A stretch of DNA of 15,609 nt from Euryarchaeota archaeon UBA602 (GCA_002498455.1 DAHO01000095.1:1-15609), one strand, 5' to 3'. Positions 6,753 through 14,644 are shown, numbered from the stretch's first letter. Notes: generated from the sequence alone by a model not told the origin. A program made the numbers and translations.

Positions 6753-8483
6753 TCATCCACGATTTACCACTTGGAGTTGGACGACTCCATCTGTCAGAGT
6801 CATCATCACATCATCGCCAGAGTTGATTTCCAAACAGGGATCTTCATCGAATCCATGAGCATAAGGGACGTTGAGCAAGGATGCCGCAGGCAATGTCAAT
6901 GGGCAGACATCACGGTTGACGATTGCACGAGGTCCCATTCCAGTGTATATGAGGCCCATGAGAATAAACGGCGCGACGGTTGAACCGCTGCCCTTGGGAT
7001 AGATGAGGATGGTATCGGATATGGCGATACCATCCAGTGGGTGCCCCGGCTCTTCGATGACACCGGTGTCTCTGTTGACATAACCGAGGTATGTGATGGG
7101 TACATCTGTAACCAACGCTTTGCCTTGTACATTCCAATCGGTTTGTGAGGGCAAACTCCGTCCGAAGGATTCGAATCCTCCTTCTTTGACGACCTTATTG
7201 GTAGACAACGGCTTGGCAGCTTTTGCATGCAATATGGGCCGTTCTCCGGCAGATAGTGTAGGGTCAAAGGCATGAGATACACAATCTTCGATGCGCATGA
7301 CACTGGTTGGCATTCGGTTGAGTCCACTCGTGAGATAGTGTTCGGCCTTGAGCGAGTTTGTCAGTAGGTGATTGTAACGGGTACGATTGTAGGGGGTGAC
7401 TTCCGGACATGTATCTTTCAAAATCACCGCTCCAGCTTCCTCGAGAACGGCCAATGTTCCTTCTTGTTCGAGCAAGTCATGGTTGTGTCCACTTGTGAAA
7501 ACCCACAATCGTTGGTCGGGAATTTTCTGACCCAGTTCCATATGTGTGCGAACGGCTGCTGCGGTTGTACGAACTTCTCCAATACTGGCTTGAGGGCAAC
7601 CGATGACGACCAAATCAACTTGTCCGGTTGGTGCCAAATCTGTATATCTGTCCATCAGTTCTGATTCAGTGAATACAAGGGAACCTTCCGGCTGATATTC
7701 GGGAGGAACTGGAGAAACTCCCTCTGCCCATAGCATCGGGCAACCATAGTTGGCAGCGGCGGCAGTCAGGGCTTTTTTTTGCTCAAATGAAACATAATCT
7801 GGGAGACCGGTGATGTGCGGCATCATCCCCCAGGGCAATTTCCAGTGGGGTTGGATCTGTTTCCCGATCCAATCACCAAGAACGCTCCAGTCAGCGATGT
7901 ATGAGAGTTCACAGTCGACTTGAACATGGATGTTGGGGATGCGATTCGCTTCCAAGTGTAAACCCCATTTTGGCGCCCATCCAGTCAGTGCTGTGGCAAG
8001 TGCAGATAATCCACTTTCACGGTTGGTCACGAGCGATGTATACGAGTTGGAAAAGGCCACTGCATTGCTTTCAGCCCAAGATCCAATGCCTTGATTGTCA
8101 ATTCCTCTGTCGTAAGGTGTGCAGGATAATGTGGCCTCGATTCCCAGTTCAGCGTATGCTTGGACAATCTCAAATTGGTGTTTGAGAAAATTCTCCACTT
8201 CAATGTCCATCTCTTGCATCTTTTCTTTATCGCAACCCGCACTATTGAGTGTAGTCGGAATAGCCACAACACCCTTTTCATCACCGGCTAAATCAGCCAG
8301 AAATCTTCGCAGCCCATGCCCCCCGGTCAATGGAGATACCCCGCTCACGTGCGCGTGCGCGCACGATACAAACGACGTCGCCCCTGCGGTTGAAGCCAGG
8401 TCAATGACCAACCGAGCAGCCTTCTGCTTGGTCGGACCATGTTCTCCGGCCAACATGGACGCGAGCGAATCTGGGATGTCCAT
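6753..8483 (-). CDS. acnX: Aconitase X, catalytic and swivel domains fused; probable phosphomevalonate dehydratase
   Basis: 576 aa. The first ~410 residues are the large (DUF521) catalytic part, the last ~140 the small swivel part (DUF126), in one chain. Counting from the TTG at 8492 (three residues before the chosen ATG), visible marks are CAHAHVSG (44-51), SCTPY with Cys124, WAESNAVAFSNS (139-150), GCPQAS with Cys299, TSGHNHD (333-339) and KDTCPEV with Cys362; the three Cys are the likely Fe-S ligands. The swivel part shows PITYLGYVNRDTGVI, HPLDG and GSGST (501-505). In archaea such proteins convert mevalonate 5-phosphate to trans-anhydromevalonate 5-phosphate in the archaeal mevalonate route; bacterial relatives act on cis-3-hydroxyproline. 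The archaeal context favours the first. ATG 8483 is chosen over TTG 8492 because family members begin close to this Met. It lies 51 bases after nadE and is probably cotranscribed. Confidence 0.92.
   Translation of the reverse strand: MDIPDSLASMLAGEHGPTKQKAARLVIDLASTAGATSFVSCAHAHVSGVSPLTGGHGLRRFLADLAGDEKGVVAIPTTLNSAGCDKEKMQEMDIEVENFLKHQFEIVQAYAELGIEATLSCTPYDRGIDNQGIGSWAESNAVAFSNSYTSLVTNRESGLSALATALTGWAPKWGLHLEANRIPNIHVQVDCELSYIADWSVLGDWIGKQIQPHWKLPWGMMPHITGLPDYVSFEQKKALTAAAANYGCPMLWAEGVSPVPPEYQPEGSLVFTESELMDRYTDLAPTGQVDLVVIGCPQASIGEVRTTAAAVRTHMELGQKIPDQRLWVFTSGHNHDLLEQEGTLAVLEEAGAVILKDTCPEVTPYNRTRYNHLLTNSLKAEHYLTSGLNRMPTSVMRIEDCVSHAFDPTLSAGERPILHAKAAKPLSTNKVVKEGGFESFGRSLPSQTDWNVQGKALVTDVPITYLGYVNRDTGVIEEPGHPLDGIAISDTILIYPKGSGSTVAPFILMGLIYTGMGPRAIVNRDVCPLTLPAASLLNVPYAHGFDEDPCLEINSGDDVMMTLTDGVVQLQVVNRG
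8346..8365. other. 20-base strictly alternating pyrimidine-purine run (Z-DNA prone)
   Basis: The bases from 8346 to 8365 alternate pyrimidine and purine without a break and are almost all C/G, with only three A/T. The run lies within the aconitase X gene where it codes the conserved CAHAHVSG region. Such runs can adopt left-handed DNA under supercoiling. It may simply follow from the Ala-His-Ala-His codons. Confidence 0.6.
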
Positions 8484-8534
8484 TGCCAGCAACCGGACAC
8501 TACTTGTCCATGAATCTGCGGGTGGATTATCGCC

Positions 8535-10208
8535 TTAGCGGCGCGATGCCAGAGGTTGTCGCCAACCTTGACCGAACGCTCGATTGGATACGCGGGGCGC
8601 CGGGCACAGTTGCCAACGCTTGTGCTCATTGGCATGCAGGCGAGCCAGGATTTCTCCAGTCAGCGGAGATGGATTCCGAATGCCTCTCTCAATCCAGTCC
8701 TCTAAAATGGGATCGAGTACAGTGTATGCTGGCAAGTTGTCCTCATCTTTTTGATTCGGAGCCAATTCTGCGGATGGTGCTTTGGTCATCGTTGATTCAG
8801 TAATTGGTGGATTACCGGTCGAACGTGAATTGATGGCTTTCGCAACCTCGTACACTTCGGTTTTGTACAGGTCCCCGAGTGGAGCATATCCGCCGTTCAT
8901 ATCGCCATACAATGTACAGTACCCCATTGCCAGTTCACTCTTGTTTCCTGTGGCAATCGCCATCGCACCACGTGCATTGGCTGCTCCCATCACCAATGTC
9001 CCTCGAATTCTTGATTGAAGATTTTCTTTGGCGACGGGATGTCCCGATTCCAGTTCATCATCCAATGTTTCATCAACACTGCTATGAATATCATTGATTG
9101 GCAAGATTTGCAACTCCATCCCCAGAACTTCAGCAGTGACTTTTGCATCTTCGATTGAATGGTTGGAGGAATGTCGAGAGGGCATCGCAAGACCAAGTAC
9201 ATTCTCTGGCCCTACCGCATCACAAGCAATTGCAGCACAAACAGCAGAATCAATACCACCACTCATGCCGAGTACAATTTTCTCAATTCCCGATTTATGA
9301 CAATAATCGGCCAAACCCATGGTAACGGCCGACAACAAATCATGCCCCTTTGGGGGGAATGTCGGTTGTTCATTCGGGGCGACAATTTCCAACTTGAATG
9401 AGTTCGCATCGAGTGGTATCCATGAAGCTGCATTGGGGCGGTCAATATCGATTAGGAGAATGCCTGTGCTCCAAGCAGGTCCCTGAACAATGGTTCCATC
9501 GGGCCAACCTGCAATACTCCTACCATCAAACAAGAGGTCATCGTTTCCACCCACTTGATTGCACAAAAGGAATGGATGCCCCAGTGTCGAAGCTGCTTTT
9601 CTCACTAGTTTAGCTCGAATGCCTTCTTTGGATAAATGATAGGGGGATGAAGAGAGGTTGACACTTACGGCCAATGGCTCACCTTGGTGTTGCCAGGTGG
9701 CCAGTTGCTCGATTGGATCGGCTGCATAATCCGAGGGCACCTCGCCAATGTGTTGCCAAGCATCTTCGCAAATGGTGATGCCAACCGATGCCCCTGGTAA
9801 ACTTCTGTCGATTCCAGGTCCATCATCCGCTTGGAAATATCTCCCCTCGTCGAATACATCATATGTGGGGAGTAATTGTTTACGGCCGACAATTTTCGGT
9901 ATCCTTGAATCTGCAACCCGTACCACGCCATTGAAGGGTTTGTGTCGATTTTTTTCGGCGGATAGTGGCGCCCCAATCAACAATGGAATTGGGCTCTTGA
10001 CTTCCATTGAAGCGGCCTCACATGCAGCAACAAACGACGTATCCATCAGCATATCACGTGGAGGGTAACCTGAGATGATCAATTCGCTGGTCATCGCCAT
10101 ATCTGCACCTGCCTCGGCAGCTTTTGCTGCCGCCTCTTCGACCAATGCAACGTTGCCGACGATATCGCCGACCGTCGGGTCCAACTGCAACAACGCGATG
10201 ACTGTCAC
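8535..10208 (-). CDS. nadE: Glutamine-dependent NAD(+) synthetase
   Basis: 557 aa two-domain enzyme making NAD from nicotinate adenine dinucleotide, ATP and glutamine. The N-terminal carbon-nitrogen hydrolase domain carries the Glu-Lys-Cys triad: TSELIISGYPPRD (Glu42), GRKQLLPTYDVFDEGRYF (Lys110) and ITICEDAW (Cys147). The C-terminal synthetase domain has the PP-loop SGGIDSA (316-322), PSRHSS, GNKSELAMGY, TLYGDMNGGYAPLGDLYKT and PSAELAPNQKDEDNLP, all standard. Start: GTG 10208 is preferred over GTG 10223 because AAAGGA ends 6 bases upstream and homologs begin next to the first strand. Many archaea have only the short ammonia-using form, so this long form is worth noting. It is the first gene of the minus-strand run through aconitase X, epimerase and BtpA. 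Confidence 0.95.
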   Translation of the reverse strand: MTVIALLQLDPTVGDIVGNVALVEEAAAKAAEAGADMAMTSELIISGYPPRDMLMDTSFVAACEAASMEVKSPIPLLIGAPLSAEKNRHKPFNGVVRVADSRIPKIVGRKQLLPTYDVFDEGRYFQADDGPGIDRSLPGASVGITICEDAWQHIGEVPSDYAADPIEQLATWQHQGEPLAVSVNLSSSPYHLSKEGIRAKLVRKAASTLGHPFLLCNQVGGNDDLLFDGRSIAGWPDGTIVQGPAWSTGILLIDIDRPNAASWIPLDANSFKLEIVAPNEQPTFPPKGHDLLSAVTMGLADYCHKSGIEKIVLGMSGGIDSAVCAAIACDAVGPENVLGLAMPSRHSSNHSIEDAKVTAEVLGMELQILPINDIHSSVDETLDDELESGHPVAKENLQSRIRGTLVMGAANARGAMAIATGNKSELAMGYCTLYGDMNGGYAPLGDLYKTEVYEVAKAINSRSTGNPPITESTMTKAPSAELAPNQKDEDNLPAYTVLDPILEDWIERGIRNPSPLTGEILARLHANEHKRWQLCPAPRVSNRAFGQGWRQPLASRR

Positions 10209-10282
10209 AAACGGTCCTTTCACTGCGTACCATTCAACGTTACGTCGATGGCCTGAAGGACTGTAACCCCTCCAGAACGGGT
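10209..10282. promoter_or_regulatory. Divergent gap between nadE and Mpo1-like gene
   Basis: This 74-base gap must hold the promoters of both divergent genes. AAAGGA (minus strand, 10215-10220) is the likely nadE ribosome site. I see no clear TATA box at the distance expected for leaderless transcripts in either direction. Confidence 0.4.
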
Positions 10283-10768
10283 ATGGGAGAAGCCCGCACG
10301 ATGCAAGATTGGCTGGATGGATACGGTGAAAGTCACCAGAATTCTTTGAACAAAAAGATTCACTGGATTGCGGTCCCTCTGATTTTTCTGACCATCGTGG
10401 GTCTACTTTGGAGCGTCCCCGTTCCCGAAGTTTTGGCCATCAATGAGTGGGTGAACTTTGCCACATTGATGTTGATCCCAGTCTTCATTTTCTATGCCAG
10501 ATTGTCCTTGTCTCTCACCTTTGGGATGACGCTTTGGTGTGTGTTCTGTTTTGGTGTCTGCTATGCTTATGAATCCTCAATCGAGTCCTCTGTATTGCCT
10601 CTTTGGCAAACCTGTGTAATCGTTTTCGTTTTGGCTTGGATCGGGCAATTCTACGGTCACAAGGTCGAGGGTCAGAAACCCTCCTTCTTTGAGGACTTGC
10701 AGTACCTCATGATTGGCCCTGCATGGTTGATGTCGTTCATCTACGACAAGTTTGGGATCAAGTACTAA
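10283..10768 (+). CDS. Mpo1-like (DUF962/YGL010w family) membrane protein
   Basis: 161 aa with about four membrane spans (roughly 27-45, 55-71, 77-95, 106-122). Family marks are the His-bearing N-terminal block GYGESHQNSLNKKIHWIAVP (His18, His27) and WIGQFYGHKVEGQKPSFFED (His126), then YLMIGPAWLM. In yeast the founding member is an Fe(II)-dependent dioxygenase that shortens 2-hydroxy fatty acids by one carbon (alpha-oxidation). The histidines kept here match the likely metal ligands. In archaea the substrate is unknown, since the membrane lipids are isoprenoid. Start is ATG 10283 or ATG 10301; the second has a GGGAG word about 11 bases upstream, so neither is certain. It stands alone on its strand, and its stop codon abuts the stop of the convergent gene. 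Confidence 0.85.
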   Translation: MGEARTMQDWLDGYGESHQNSLNKKIHWIAVPLIFLTIVGLLWSVPVPEVLAINEWVNFATLMLIPVFIFYARLSLSLTFGMTLWCVFCFGVCYAYESSIESSVLPLWQTCVIVFVLAWIGQFYGHKVEGQKPSFFEDLQYLMIGPAWLMSFIYDKFGIKY

Positions 10769-10771
10769 TTA
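10766..10771. other. Abutting stop codons of two convergent genes in TAATTA
   Basis: TAA (10766-10768) ends the Mpo1-like gene and TTA (10769-10771), read on the minus strand as TAA, ends the DUF4396 gene. There is no base between the two genes and so no room for separate terminators outside coding DNA. Confidence 0.9.
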
Positions 10772-11395
10772 ATGGCACGCAATACCGTACTTTTTGAGTC
10801 GCCAGTAATTGTAGGGCCACGGTGTCAAGAATCCTGCAATCCACATTGGAATAATGACCTGCAATGTTAGCATGGCTCCTCCTGTCAGTATGACATCGGT
10901 GACGTTCATTGCGGCTTCCATGGCAATCATCGAAATGAGTGACATGCCCATTGCAGTTCGCAGTGCGTCTTGGAAGGGCAATTGTTTCAACAGAATCACG
11001 GTTTCAAGGGCAATCGAAGTCAACAAACCGTTCATGATAGCGAGCATCATGATCGCCATGGTCGACCATCCGGAATCGGTCCAAACAAATTGGAAATAAG
11101 CGATGGTTCCCAAGTCGCCAATGCTACAGCCAATCAAGCACCACATCGTATTGTATGCAGATTGGCCCCAAACCGAACCATCTCTCCAGTGGAATTCGGG
11201 TTCACCAATCGTAAATCCTGCTCCAGTAATCGCAGCTTCCAACGTTTCTGTGGAAACACCATCATGTTCGATGACAGCCTGCCCAACTTCGACTTGCAGT
11301 TCGCCGATTCCATCCACTTTTTGCAGAGCGTTCGTGAGGTTCGTCACGCATCCTTGACAAGACATCCCACCGACTTCGTAGGTCACCGTCTCCAT
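10769..11395 (-). CDS. Heavy-metal-associated domain fused to DUF4396 membrane domain
   Basis: 208 aa. Residues 1-65 form a ferredoxin-like HMA domain with the metal motif GMSCQGC (Cys13, Cys16), as in CopZ and P-type ATPase metal-binding domains. Residues 80-208 have about four membrane spans (82-104, 111-128, 138-160, 168-190) and end with the DUF4396 signature PYNYWRLKKYGIACH; AMGMSLISMIAMEAAMN (139-154) is Met-rich. The fold pairing suggests handling of Cu(I) or a similar soft metal at the membrane, but the DUF4396 role is unknown. Start ATG 11395 is where the HMA domain begins; the frame stays open upstream to 11998 but that part lies against ileS and is not coding. GAGGTG lies 1 base before the ATG, too close to judge; a TTCAAACA box at -30 to -23 suggests leaderless transcription. 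Confidence 0.85.
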   Translation of the reverse strand: METVTYEVGGMSCQGCVTNLTNALQKVDGIGELQVEVGQAVIEHDGVSTETLEAAITGAGFTIGEPEFHWRDGSVWGQSAYNTMWCLIGCSIGDLGTIAYFQFVWTDSGWSTMAIMMLAIMNGLLTSIALETVILLKQLPFQDALRTAMGMSLISMIAMEAAMNVTDVILTGGAMLTLQVIIPMWIAGFLTPWPYNYWRLKKYGIACH

Positions 11396-11467
11396 GCACC
11401 TCGCGGACCATCGGTAGTGTTTGAACCCGCCGCACCCTTCAAATCGGGACCATAGGTCCCGCGAGAC
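11396..11467. promoter_or_regulatory. Divergent promoter region with a 17-bp palindrome before ileS
   Basis: TTCAAATC (11438-11445, plus) and TTCAAACA (11425-11418, minus) each lie 23-30 bases before their gene's ATG and may be weak TATA elements. CGGGACC-ATA-GGTCCCG (11445-11461) is a perfect 7-bp inverted repeat ending 6 bases before the ileS ATG. A near copy of its left arm, TCGCGGACC, stands at 11401-11409 and could pair with GGTCCCGCGA (11455-11464) with one bulged base. As DNA the palindrome could be an operator between TATA box and start; as RNA it would be a leader hairpin. Confidence 0.5.
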
Positions 11468-14400
11468 ATGGCAGTCCCCCGTGCTGCAGGCGACCTTGAC
11501 CCTGTAGCCCTTGAAGAGTCGTTGATTTCGACTTGGCAAGAGGAGGATACCTTTGGTCAGCAGGTCAACTCCCGAAAAGATGGCAAGCCATTCATTTTTC
11601 TTGAAGGCCCTCCCACCGCAAATGGCAAACCTGGTATTCACCACGTTGTGGCTCGAACCTACAAAGATCTCGTATGTCGGTGGAAGGCAATGGAGGGCCA
11701 CTTTGTCGAACGCAAGGGTGGCTGGGATACCCATGGTTTGCCGGTTGAAATCGAAGTTCAGAAGCGATTGGATTTGATGAGCAATGAGGCAATCGAGGCC
11801 TTTGGGATGGCGGAGTTCAATGAGGAGTGCCGCAACAGTGTCTGGACCTATGAGCAGGCTTGGAGAGAGATGACTGAGCGTATGGCGTTCTGGGTGGATC
11901 TCGATGATCCGTATGTTACTCTGCACAATGATTACGTCGAATCTTGCTGGTGGGCATTGAAGCAAATGTTCGACAAGGATTTGTTGTTTAGAGGTCACAA
12001 AGTTCTACCTTACTGCCCACAAACAGGGACCTCCTATTCGAGTCATGAAGTCGCACTGGGCTACAAGGAAGTCGTAGAACCATCTGTCTATGTCAAATTC
12101 AAAATGGTCGATGATGATGCTTCTGTTCTCGCTTGGACGACCACCCCATGGACACTACCAGGGAACGTAGGCCTTGCAGTTGGCCCTGATGTCACATACG
12201 TTCGTGTTCGAATCGATCAACCTGCAGGTGAAAACTGGGAAGGTCGTGGCGGTGCGAATGTCGGTGAAGAAGTGATTCTTGCCAAGGATTTGTTCAAGGA
12301 AGTCATCCGACATCACGCCACAATTCTCGAAGAATTCCCCGGATCTGATTTGGTTGGCAAGGCGTATGAGCCCTTGTTCCCAGGTGCAGTTGCTCGAGGA
12401 GATTCACAAACCGCATGGACCGTCCTTGAGGCGGATTGGGTCACTACCACAGACGGCACAGGTGTAGTTCACACCGCAGTCATGTACGGTGAAGATGATT
12501 ACAACCTCGGTATGGAAGTGGGCCTGCCTGCTCAGCATACTGTGGGCATGGATGGAGCATTCCTATCCGGTACACATTCTGAATTGGATGGCCGCTATGT
12601 CAAGGAATGTGACGACACCATCATGGACATTCTGATGGAATCCAATTTGCTCTATCGTGAGAAAGAATATGCTCACGAGTATCCACACTGTTGGCGAACA
12701 GATCACCCGTTGCTCTACTATGCGATGGATTCCTGGTTTGTTCGAATGACAGCAGTGAAAGAGCGCCTCTTGGAATTCAATGACCAAGTAGAATGGGCAC
12801 CTGATTGGGTCGGTGAAGGCCGATTTGGTGAATGGTTGCGCAACGTCAAGGACTGGGCGATTTCCCGTGAGCGATACTGGGGTACTCCTCTGCCCGTTTG
12901 GCGTTCCGCCTCGGGTGAGATGAAGTGCGTGGGCTCCATTGCAGAGCTCCAAGAAGAAGTGGCCAAGGCCAATGCTGCGGGTCAGCAAAATCCGGAGTGT
13001 CCCGATGATGTTGATTTGCATCGTCCCATCGTTGATGATTTCATCCTCGTCTCTGATTCGGGTGAAGTGATGCACCGTGAACCGTTTGTCATGGACTGCT
13101 GGTTCGATTCGGGCTGCGCCTCCTTTGCACAGTGGCACCATCCATTTGACGACCCAGAGAAGTTCGAGAATAACTTCCCGATCGACTACATTTGTGAAGG
13201 CGTAGACCAAACTCGTGGTTGGTTCTACACGCTGCTTGCCGTGAGCACTACGGTGTTCGATTCGATTTGCTACAAGCGCTGCTTATCGCTTGGATTGATT
13301 CTTGATGCTGAAGGCAAAAAGATGTCCAAATCCAAAGGCAACATTGTCGACCCCTGGGATCACTTCAATCGGGAAGGTGCGGACGCAACCCGTTGGTACA
13401 TGGTGACTGCAGGTGCACCGTGGAACCCGCTCAAGTTTGATCCAAACGGGGTTCGAGAGACTTACGCCAAGATGTTCCTCACCCTTTGGAACTGCTACAA
13501 ATTCCATGCAGATTATGCAGCACTCGACAACTTCGACCCCGAAGCCAACGAATGTCCTGTAGAAAACCGGTCCTCTTTGGATCGATGGATTCTCTCAAAA
13601 TTGAACTCTGTTGCAGCTGACTACCACGCTCAATTCGAAGGTTGGGACTTCCACAAGGCCTGCAGAGATTTGGAAGAATTTGTCGTCAACGATTTGTCCA
13701 ACTGGTATGTTCGTCGAAGTCGACGCAGATTGTGGGATGAAGGCGACAGCACAGACAAGTTGGCCTGCCAACATACGCTACACGACGTCCTCACCATGCT
13801 TTGCCGCTTGATTGCCCCGGTGTCACCGTTCATGGTCGATGTCATTCACCGCAACTTGACTGGACAAAGTGCCCATCTTGCGGATTGGCCTACTCCTCAG
13901 CACCTGGATGCTGAGCTTGAATCTCGTATGCAATTGGTTCGCAATCTCGCAGAGGCAGGTCGCAAGGTCCGTGTTGACAATGATCATCGCCAACGTCTCC
14001 CTTGCCAAACCGGTTGGTTGGTCGGTGCGAAGAATATCGATGAATTCTATCCAATCTTGGCGGAGGAAATCAACGTCCTCGATTTACAGACAGAAAATGA
14101 CTTGGATCGATTCCAACGAATCGAAGTCGCTCCGAATCGCAAGACCTTGGGTCGCAAGTGCCGACAGGATTTGCCCAAAGTGATGGCCGCACTGGCAGAA
14201 GCCGATCCTGAGGCACTCTGGGATGATATTCAGAATGGTCGCTGTGTGATTGCTGGATTCGAGTTGGAACCAATCGATGTCGAAGTCAAGCGTGTTGAAC
14301 GTGAAGGATTTGCAGCGATGACTGCAGAAGACAGCGATGTCACCTTGGTTCTCGACATGACAGTGACTGGCGAATTGCTCTCAATGGGTCTGGCTCGAGA

Positions 14401-14635
14401 GATTATTCGACGAGTCCAACAGAAGCGCAAGGAACTGGACCTCGACGTGGATGCGACCATCGCACTCAATGTATGGTTGGATGAAGGCAACCCCGAATTG
14501 TTGGGTGGAGATTGGGATCACATTGTCTCAGAAGTTCGTGCGAAGACTGCAATTCTCGACCAAGGGGGCCAGGCTCCTGAAGATGCTGATTCATTCGATG
14601 TCGATGGAATCGGTGTCCATTTCCGCGTAGATTGA
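11468..14635 (+). CDS. ileS: Isoleucyl-tRNA synthetase
   Basis: 1055 aa class Ia aminoacyl-tRNA synthetase charging tRNA-Ile. N-terminal Rossmann part: FLEGPPTANGKPGIHHVVAR, where the class signature HxGH appears as GIHH (56-59); GGWDTHGLPVEIEVQK follows. The editing (CP1) domain with TTTPWTLPGNVGLAV (about 225-239) is present. Then DCWFDSGCASFAQWH, EGVDQTRGWFYTLLA and the KMSKS loop KMSKSK (618-623). The helical anticodon-binding domain holds NWYVRRSRRRLWD and is followed by a C-terminal extension with MGLAREIIRRVQQKRKELDLD. The length matches the long eukaryote/archaea-like type rather than the ~930 aa bacterial form. The GIHH order marks the group with an altered signature, reported to resist mupirocin strongly. 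Start ATG 11468 directly precedes the typical N-terminus. It is transcribed alone; the divergent gap holds a palindrome just upstream. Confidence 0.97.
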   Translation: MAVPRAAGDLDPVALEESLISTWQEEDTFGQQVNSRKDGKPFIFLEGPPTANGKPGIHHVVARTYKDLVCRWKAMEGHFVERKGGWDTHGLPVEIEVQKRLDLMSNEAIEAFGMAEFNEECRNSVWTYEQAWREMTERMAFWVDLDDPYVTLHNDYVESCWWALKQMFDKDLLFRGHKVLPYCPQTGTSYSSHEVALGYKEVVEPSVYVKFKMVDDDASVLAWTTTPWTLPGNVGLAVGPDVTYVRVRIDQPAGENWEGRGGANVGEEVILAKDLFKEVIRHHATILEEFPGSDLVGKAYEPLFPGAVARGDSQTAWTVLEADWVTTTDGTGVVHTAVMYGEDDYNLGMEVGLPAQHTVGMDGAFLSGTHSELDGRYVKECDDTIMDILMESNLLYREKEYAHEYPHCWRTDHPLLYYAMDSWFVRMTAVKERLLEFNDQVEWAPDWVGEGRFGEWLRNVKDWAISRERYWGTPLPVWRSASGEMKCVGSIAELQEEVAKANAAGQQNPECPDDVDLHRPIVDDFILVSDSGEVMHREPFVMDCWFDSGCASFAQWHHPFDDPEKFENNFPIDYICEGVDQTRGWFYTLLAVSTTVFDSICYKRCLSLGLILDAEGKKMSKSKGNIVDPWDHFNREGADATRWYMVTAGAPWNPLKFDPNGVRETYAKMFLTLWNCYKFHADYAALDNFDPEANECPVENRSSLDRWILSKLNSVAADYHAQFEGWDFHKACRDLEEFVVNDLSNWYVRRSRRRLWDEGDSTDKLACQHTLHDVLTMLCRLIAPVSPFMVDVIHRNLTGQSAHLADWPTPQHLDAELESRMQLVRNLAEAGRKVRVDNDHRQRLPCQTGWLVGAKNIDEFYPILAEEINVLDLQTENDLDRFQRIEVAPNRKTLGRKCRQDLPKVMAALAEADPEALWDDIQNGRCVIAGFELEPIDVEVKRVEREGFAAMTAEDSDVTLVLDMTVTGELLSMGLAREIIRRVQQKRKELDLDVDATIALNVWLDEGNPELLGGDWDHIVSEVRAKTAILDQGGQAPEDADSFDVDGIGVHFRVD

Positions 14636-14644
14636 TTTCTTATT
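14636..14644 (+). terminator. T-rich element after ileS
   Basis: tttcttatt follows directly on the ileS stop codon. Archaeal RNA polymerase can stop at short U-rich tracts without a hairpin. No hairpin was seen here. Weak, position-based call. Confidence 0.25.

Noticed and set aside
6427..6858. 143-codon plus-strand frame across epimerase and aconitase X ends
   Set aside because: It overlaps two convincing minus-strand genes and has no domain or ribosome site.
11418..11430. tRNA-like T-arm word GGTTCAAA on the minus strand
   Set aside because: No matching stem, anticodon arm or acceptor pairing around it.
11396..11467. T-box riboswitch before ileS, suggested by GGTCCCGCGA
   Set aside because: The match to the T-box core is poor, the leader is far too short for a specifier stem, and T-boxes are not known from archaea.
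11396..11998. 200-codon upstream extension of the HMA/DUF4396 frame
   Set aside because: It lies against the 5' part of ileS and has no recognisable domain; the HMA domain begins at ATG 11395.
12563..13210. 215-codon minus-strand frame inside ileS
   Set aside because: It is the shadow of the well-conserved IleRS catalytic domain, with no motif of its own.
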